From positions 58,352-122,351 of the forward strand of contig JAWSUT010000005.1 of the NCBI GenBank assembly GCA_033549345.1: a stretch of DNA of 64,000 nucleotides, written 5' to 3'. Position numbers and translations under genes: made by a program. Below the pieces are notes generated by a model. That model saw nothing but the letters and a program-made list of their open reading frames with translations. It was not told the DNA's origin and ran no database searches. Of this stretch, positions 60,316 to 64,000 are shown piece after piece (the stretch's first letter is position 1; each line of letters starts with the position of its first letter). This DNA comes from JAWSUT01 sp033549345 (lineage in GTDB: Bacteria > Bacillota > Dethiobacteria > Dethiobacterales > Dethiobacteraceae).

Positions 60316-60349
60316 GAGGGGCTTGTCCCTCTTATACCCTTTTCTTTTA
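60308..60349 (+). terminator. Internal terminator between the dehydrogenase and eutB-like genes
   Basis: GGGTATAAGAGGG (60308-60320) pairs perfectly with CCCTCTTATACCC (60327-60339), loop GCTTGT, followed by TTTTCTTTT. It should reduce expression of the two following genes unless it is read through. Confidence 0.85.
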
Positions 60350-60364
60350 AACGGAGGCGATACA

Positions 60365-61357
60365 ATGCCTACAAAACATCATGCTGCAGGCAACCTCCCC
60401 GGTCTGCGTGAAGTATGGGCTGCGCGAAAAAGAATATCTGCATATGTACAGGAAACGCCACTGTTTTTATCTGCAGAGCTTTCCAAACGTTACAATGCAT
60501 CTGTATACCTGAAACTGGAATACTTGCATCCCACAGGCTCATTTAAACTGCGGGGTGCCGCCAATAAAATTCTCAGCCTGAGTAAGGCAGAACGCAGTCG
60601 GGGTGTAGCTACTTTTTCCACCGGCAATCACGGTCTCGCTGTGGCCTATATGGCAAAAGAGCTGGGAATTCCCGTGTCCGTCTTTTTATCATCACGGGTC
60701 CCCGGGGCAAAGGTGAATAATCTGGAAGCACTGGGTATCAATGTGGTGGTACATGGCGTAAGCCAGGATGAAGCCCAGGAGTACTGCCTGCAGCGAGCAG
60801 CAGAAGAAGGACTCACAGTGATCATGCCCTTTGATGACCCCGCTGTGCTGGCCGGACAGGGTACCATCGGCCTGGAACTGTTAGAACGCTGCCCCGACCT
60901 GGATCATGTGATTGTACCTGTATCGGGGGGAGGCCTGGCCGGCGGAATTGCCATGGCTCTAAAGGCCGGTGTCCCCGGAATTCGTGTTACCGGTGTATCG
61001 ATGGAACAGGGTGCTGTGATGTATCATTCAGTGCGAGCCGGCAAGCCGGTGATTCTCGAGGAGGCAGACTCTCTGGCCGACAGTTTGCTGGGTGGAATCG
61101 GACTGGACAACAAGTACTCATTTCCTTTGGTCCGTGATTTCGTGGATGAAATTGTTCTGGTACCGGAAAAAGCCATCGCCCGTGGAATGTCACTGCTTTA
61201 CCAGCGGCATCGCATCGTGGTGGAAGGGGCATCGGCGACCTGTGTGGCCGCCCTTGACCAAACAGCTGTAGCGCCCGGCAGCAGCGTCGCACTGATTCTT
61301 TCCGGTAATAATGTTGATACCGGTACGTTTTTTGACATTGTAAACAGCAACGTATAG
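60365..61357 (+). CDS. eutB: PLP-dependent ammonia-lyase, EutB (hydroxyectoine utilisation) type
   Basis: 330-residue fold-type II PLP enzyme of the threonine dehydratase group. The PLP lysine is in HPTGSFKLRGAANKI, the phosphate loop is SGGGLAGGIA, and SGNNV lies near the C-terminus. Several stretches resemble EutB of ectoine clusters: SQDEAQEYCLQRAAEEGL, FDDPAVLAGQGTIGLELLE, SLADSLLGGIGLDNKYSF and DEIVLVPE. No ACT domain. Likely substrate is a beta-hydroxy amino acid such as the 3-hydroxy-diaminobutyrate expected from hydroxyectoine. ATG 60365 behind ACGGAGG. Confidence 0.8.
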   Translation: MPTKHHAAGNLPGLREVWAARKRISAYVQETPLFLSAELSKRYNASVYLKLEYLHPTGSFKLRGAANKILSLSKAERSRGVATFSTGNHGLAVAYMAKELGIPVSVFLSSRVPGAKVNNLEALGINVVVHGVSQDEAQEYCLQRAAEEGLTVIMPFDDPAVLAGQGTIGLELLERCPDLDHVIVPVSGGGLAGGIAMALKAGVPGIRVTGVSMEQGAVMYHSVRAGKPVILEEADSLADSLLGGIGLDNKYSFPLVRDFVDEIVLVPEKAIARGMSLLYQRHRIVVEGASATCVAALDQTAVAPGSSVALILSGNNVDTGTFFDIVNSNV

Positions 61358-61390
61358 GTAAGTCCAAGGACTGCACAGGAGGGTTTGTTC

Positions 61391-61774
61391 ATGACAAAAA
61401 AGGCCTGTATTTACCCCGATAATGCGCCGGTCCCCGCCGGTGCCTACTCACCCGCCATTGTTTCCGGCAACCTGGTGTTTGTTAGCGGCCAGACTCCGGA
61501 AATTCCAGGAACAGATATTCTAGTGGAGGGAGATATTGCCGTACAGACAAAACAGGTTATGGAAAACATCAAAAATATACTGGCAGCAGCCGGCTGTACC
61601 ATGGATGATGTTGTAAAGATAGGTGCCCATTTGCTGGATATCAATGATTTTGACGGTTACAATCAAGTCTATAAAACATACTTCTCCAAACCGTTTCCGG
61701 CCAGGACCACAGTGCAAAGTGTAATCCCCGGCGGGTCACTGGTTGAAATCGATGCAATCGCAGTACGTCCTTAG
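61391..61774 (+). CDS. ridA: RidA family imine deaminase
   Basis: 127-residue YjgF/RidA protein with GAYSPAIVSGNLVFVSGQTP, the arginine region PFPARTTVQSVIPGG and a final VEIDAIAV. It hydrolyses the reactive enamine/imine products of PLP ammonia-lyases, so placement right after the EutB-like lyase is functionally coherent. ATG 61391 behind AGGAGGG. Confidence 0.93.
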   Translation: MTKKACIYPDNAPVPAGAYSPAIVSGNLVFVSGQTPEIPGTDILVEGDIAVQTKQVMENIKNILAAAGCTMDDVVKIGAHLLDINDFDGYNQVYKTYFSKPFPARTTVQSVIPGGSLVEIDAIAVRP

Positions 61775-61809
61775 TCTCGCCGGTGATTTTAAGTATGTTA
61801 TGAATAATT

Positions 61810-61843
61810 CACCTCCTGTTGCAAATACTGCAAACAGGAGGTG
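61810..61843 (+). promoter_or_regulatory. Hairpin burying the ribosome binding site of the coat-like gene
   Basis: CACCTCCTGTT (61810-61820) pairs perfectly with AACAGGAGGTG (61833-61843), extended by GCA/TGC with a small AATAC loop. The right arm is the ribosome site itself, seven bases before ATG 61850. It may be a translational switch. Confidence 0.7.
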
Positions 61844-61849
61844 ATATTT

Positions 61850-62314
61850 ATGCATCTGACACAAAAAGAAAGACTGCTTTTGGAAGACCAGAAAAAACAT
61901 GAAGAGTTGTGTGTTAAAAAGTACAAAGAGGTGGCTCAGCAGGCCAAGGATCCCGAGCTAAAGCAGTTGTTCAACAGTTACGCTCAAAAAGAGCAGCAGC
62001 ACCTTGATACGGTCAATCAAATTTTAAACGGCCAGGTCCCCAACATGCAGCAGCAACAACAACAGCAACAGCAACAACAGCAACAGCAACAAGGGCAGCA
62101 GCAGGGAAGCCAGGCCAACCAGCAGGATGCCGATCTTTGTAACGAGATGTTGACGATTGAGAAGTATGTTTCCGGTACCTATGACACCGCAGTTTTTGAA
62201 TTCAGAGATACTAATATCCGTCAGGCCCTCAACCATATCCAGAAAGAAGAACAACAGCACGGTGAAGGCATTTTTAACTATATGCAGAAAAAAGGTATGT
62301 ATAATCCCAGCTAA
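61850..62314 (+). CDS. CotF-like spore coat/ferritin-like protein with polyglutamine linker
   Basis: 154 residues. Two helical halves (ERLLLEDQKKHEELCVKKYK and DLCNEMLTIEKYVSGTYDTA) of the CotF/ferritin-like coat family are joined by a long glutamine run (about residues 65-90). The EEQQH and EQQH motifs could bind metal. ATG 61850 follows AGGAGGTG. The protein probably belongs to the spore coat, implying sporulation. The Q-run is coded by mixed CAA/CAG. Confidence 0.75.
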   Translation: MHLTQKERLLLEDQKKHEELCVKKYKEVAQQAKDPELKQLFNSYAQKEQQHLDTVNQILNGQVPNMQQQQQQQQQQQQQQQGQQQGSQANQQDADLCNEMLTIEKYVSGTYDTAVFEFRDTNIRQALNHIQKEEQQHGEGIFNYMQKKGMYNPS

Positions 62315-62330
62315 TAACAAGGCACGCAAC

Positions 62331-62500
62331 TGTGAACTGACCCCAAAAAGTTAGCTGCTCTTGAGGACTGAATCCTGTACTGTACAGGGCTCAGTCCTTT
62401 TAATTCAGCTTTGATACGTTTGTTGTAGTAATATATGTAGGCTTTAATCTCTTGTGCCAGTTGCTCTATTCTTGTAAGCGTCCTTCGATTATACCAGTGA
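62331..62500 (-). mobile_element. IS3-family (IS150-like) remnant
   Basis: TGACCCCAAAAAGTTAG at 62339-62355 matches the usual terminal repeat of IS150-group elements. Reading inward on the minus strand, RIEQLAQEIKAYIYYYNKR and LKGLSPVQYR are the C-terminal end of the OrfB (DDE) transposase. The rest of the transposase and the other end are missing. Confidence 0.8.
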
Positions 62501-62662
62501 GAGCAATGGTTGGCTTTCCCCGATAAACTGTTCCAGTTCAACCAACGTAGCATCTCTTTGCGGGTTTCTCTCCGGAGATCTGTCAGGCAGGCGCCCGTAA
62601 AACATCACGCCTGCTGCGATTAAAACCACCAAGGCTGCTATGATAAGCGTTGTTCTTTTCAT
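62489..62662 (-). pseudogene. Truncated small membrane protein gene
   Basis: ATG 62662 with GAGGGGTG upstream starts a frame reading MKRTTLIIAALVVLIAAGVM, then a polar part (DRSPERNPQRDATLVELEQF) before running into IS3-derived sequence and stopping. The C-terminus was probably lost to the IS3 insertion. Original function unknown. Confidence 0.5.
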
Positions 62663-62748
62663 TATTGCACCCCTCACTAAAGAGTTTGGTTATGTGTAGT
62701 GTTGGAAAGCAACCTGTTTTTCATTCATCTCCACCTGCGATTGTCAAT

Positions 62749-62843
62749 AAAAAAGTGAGCCACGCGCCAGAAAAAAATTGAGCCAGTAACGCCAGTAAAA
62801 AACTGAGCCACTTAGCGCAAAACGCTGGGAAAAAATTGAGCCA
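62749..62843. repeat. Four AAAAAnTGAGCCA repeats at the IS21 end
   Basis: AAAAAGTGAGCCA, AAAAATTGAGCCA, AAAAACTGAGCCA and AAAAATTGAGCCA occur with their GAGCCA cores near 62756, 62780, 62804 and 62838. Multiple short repeats at the ends are typical transposase-binding sites of IS21 elements. Confidence 0.75.
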
Positions 62844-62909
62844 CATAAGGTGGTAGCATGCCCCTGCAAAACCGGTAAAAATCTTTGATTTTACAGGGGC
62901 AGAACTTCC

Positions 62910-63179
62910 TTAATCCTGATCTTCAAAAATCTCCTCGAACCTGATGTAACCTGGGTAGTCATAGAACACCTCATAGATATCGCTATGGATATCAAAATAT
63001 GGGGAGGGTTTATCGGCAGGGGTCAGACTGTTTACTTCGGCACGTAAACCCACTACCATAGTTTCAAGCTTTTTTGTGTATTGCAGCAGAGCACGTATCA
63101 GTTCTGATGTTTCCTGATTCTCAAAATTATCGATAGTTTCATCATCATATATTGGTTCACTGTAAACGGGTTTTAACAT
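62910..63179 (-). CDS. Small protein downstream of istB
   Basis: 89 acidic residues (MLKPVYSEPIYDDETIDNFE at the start; helical middle TSELIRALLQYTKKLETMVV). It begins three bases after the istB stop and appears to be an accessory frame carried by this IS21 element. No function recognised. Confidence 0.5.
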   Translation of the reverse strand: MLKPVYSEPIYDDETIDNFENQETSELIRALLQYTKKLETMVVGLRAEVNSLTPADKPSPYFDIHSDIYEVFYDYPGYIRFEEIFEDQD

Positions 63180-63182
63180 GGT

Positions 63183-63605
63183 TTAGCTACACTCCTCTTG
63201 AGATAATGTTTTTACAAGTCGGTATGAGTCCCGGACATTCATGTTGAGGACATGTGATCGGAAAGTAAGCCTGTCAATCATGGCCGCTACCATGATTTCG
63301 TTCTCAAAGAGCTCCGTCCAGCGAGAAAATTCAAGGTTGGTTGTCACGATAACGCTGGCTCTCTCGGAGCGCTCCGAAATGACTTGGAACAGCATTTCGG
63401 ACTGATGACGGTTAAACGTTAGATAGCTTAACTCATCTATGATAAGCAGGTCGTTTTTTGCAAGGTTCTTTTCCAGCTTCGATAAACGGTGGTGCTGAAT
63501 CGCCTCTGCAAGCTCATTGGCCAGGTTCATAGCGGTGTAGAATTTAACATTAAAACCGGCATAGCATGCCTTCATGCCAAGGCCGATGCTCAGGTGCGAC
63601 TTCCC
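63183..63605 (-). pseudogene. istB: istB (IS21 helper ATPase), 5'-truncated
   Basis: The frame reads NGKSHLSIGLGMKACYAGF at its broken start, the second half of the Walker A motif, then LLIIDELSYLTFN (Walker B) and VIVTTNLEFSRW. About the first 100 residues of a normal ~250-residue IstB are missing; homology ends at about 63605, exactly where a perfect palindrome begins. Confidence 0.8.
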
Positions 63606-63632
63606 ATTATGGAAAACTTTCCATAATGGGAA
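63601..63632. repeat. Perfect palindrome at the istB break point
   Basis: TTCCCATTATGGAAA (63601-63615) and TTTCCATAATGGGAA (63618-63632) are perfect inverted copies around AC. The left arm includes the last istB bases. Confidence 0.75.
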
Positions 63633-63649
63633 TTATCGAAAGAAATTGC

Positions 63650-63715
63650 TTATGGAAAGAAATCAGCGTACATATTGATTCCCATTGAGCAGTGTATTTT
63701 GATTTCTTTCCATAA
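63650..63715. repeat. Inverted repeat upstream of the integrase-like gene
   Basis: TTATGGAAAGAAATCA (63650-63665) and TGATTTCTTTCCATAA (63700-63715): 16 perfect pairs, 34-base centre. Shares TATGGAAA with the neighbouring palindrome. Confidence 0.7.
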
Positions 63716-63758
63716 TACCTCACAATAGACATAAATCTAGTCTATTAGGAGGTTAACG

Positions 63759-64000
63759 ATGGATACACGGAAGCCTGTTGATGTGCTGGCGGCAGAGGTC
63801 ATTGAAGAGCTAAAGAAGCTAAACTATGCGTACAACACTATTTGTGGATTACGGGCGTCTTTTAACAGAATTTGTACATTTGCTCGAGACAGAGGTGAAC
63901 AGTATTTCTCCGAGAATTTAGGAAAAGAGTATTTGAAGGAAAGATATGATTGTACTATAGACTACTATTTGGAGCCGTTTCCCAAAAAAGGAAAAGAAGC
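63759..64000 (+). CDS. Tyrosine-integrase-like protein, N-terminal part (runs off the window)
   Basis: ATG 63759 follows AGGAGG (63747-63752). The visible ~80 residues (DVLAAEVIEELKKLNYAYNT, CGLRASFNRICTFARDRGEQ, YFSENLGKEYLKERYD) resemble the helical SAM-like core-binding domain of tyrosine recombinases. Catalytic residues would lie beyond the edge. A short inverted repeat AATAGAC/GTCTATT (63724-63730 and 63740-63746) precedes the ribosome site. Confidence 0.6.
   Translation, partial: MDTRKPVDVLAAEVIEELKKLNYAYNTICGLRASFNRICTFARDRGEQYFSENLGKEYLKERYDCTIDYYLEPFPKKGKE

Larger units (their letters stand above)
62742..63605 (-). mobile_element. IS21-family remnant
   Basis: Contains the element end with four internal repeats, a small accessory frame and istB, but no istA. 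It is cut at the right inside istB. Confidence 0.75.

Noticed and set aside
62749..62843. Short CRISPR-like repeat series
   Set aside because: Units are only about 13 bases, spacing is irregular (roughly 24-34 bases) and no cas genes are near; better explained as IS21 end repeats.
1..64000. tRNA and rRNA genes
   Set aside because: The gaps between genes were read on both strands by eye and no cloverleaf or rRNA-like sequence was seen.

Overview
The window looks like a chromosome segment of an anaerobic, spore-forming Firmicute of moderate GC content, probably from a saline or alkaline habitat. The evidence is: strong Shine-Dalgarno boxes and frequent TTG/GTG starts; a coat-like protein and a sporulation-type D-Ala-D-Ala carboxypeptidase; a very large Mrp/Mbh-type cation/proton antiporter operon; tungstate uptake; a selenocysteine codon; ferredoxin-thioredoxin reductase; and genes for breaking down the compatible solute ectoine. 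The gene mix resembles Dethiobacter-like lineages, but that placement is inference.

Layout. 1-4030: MOSC protein, five-haem cytochrome lipoprotein, FtsH. 4070-4616: no intact gene. 4671-7589: folate/C1 block (formate-THF ligase, a THF riboswitch, a FolT-like ECF transporter, an orphan domain related to the dihydropteroate synthase N-terminus). 7795-11725: BirA, CoaX, zinc-ribbon protein, DD-carboxypeptidase, iron-sulfur flavoprotein. 11820-22883: a riboswitch-like leader, then twelve genes for an Mrp/Mbh-like membrane complex with five antiporter-type subunits and no hydrogenase module. 23043-26086: DUF2889 protein, two tiny membrane proteins, nickel/cobalt ECF components, a potassium channel. 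26124-28134 (minus strand): a thiol-redox cassette (Rieske, glutaredoxin, ferredoxin-thioredoxin reductase), a beta-carbonic-anhydrase-like protein, a DUF454 protein. 28286-34936: MATE pump, a tungstate regulator with a TupA-like sensor, TupABC, a selenocysteine peroxiredoxin and its serine-containing paralogue, a YdcF protein. 35080-38118: ZnuACB and Zur behind a Zur-like palindrome. 38144-47989: patatin, subtilase, two glycosyltransferases, small proteins, PspC/LiaF-like envelope-stress genes, FAD reductase, alpha/beta hydrolase, cyclase.

48211-61774 is the most interesting block. Operon A encodes an M20 amidohydrolase, a TRAP transporter, an Asp/Glu racemase-family protein and an M24 enzyme with clear ectoine hydrolase (DoeA/EutD) signatures, followed by an MFS transporter and an IclR regulator. 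Operon B encodes a PanB-like enzyme, an unknown TIM-barrel protein, an amino-acid dehydrogenase, an EutB-like PLP ammonia-lyase and RidA. Both operons start with the same promoter architecture: a 17-bp GTTCC-type palindrome, a conserved AT-rich stretch and a sigma-H-like -35/-10 pair at matching spacing. This points to one ectoine/hydroxyectoine degradation regulon, rewired compared with the proteobacterial pathway.

The right end (62331-64000) is a mobile-element graveyard: an IS3 remnant, a truncated membrane-protein gene, an IS21 remnant with istB broken in its Walker A motif, perfect inverted repeats, and the start of a tyrosine-integrase-like gene running off the window.
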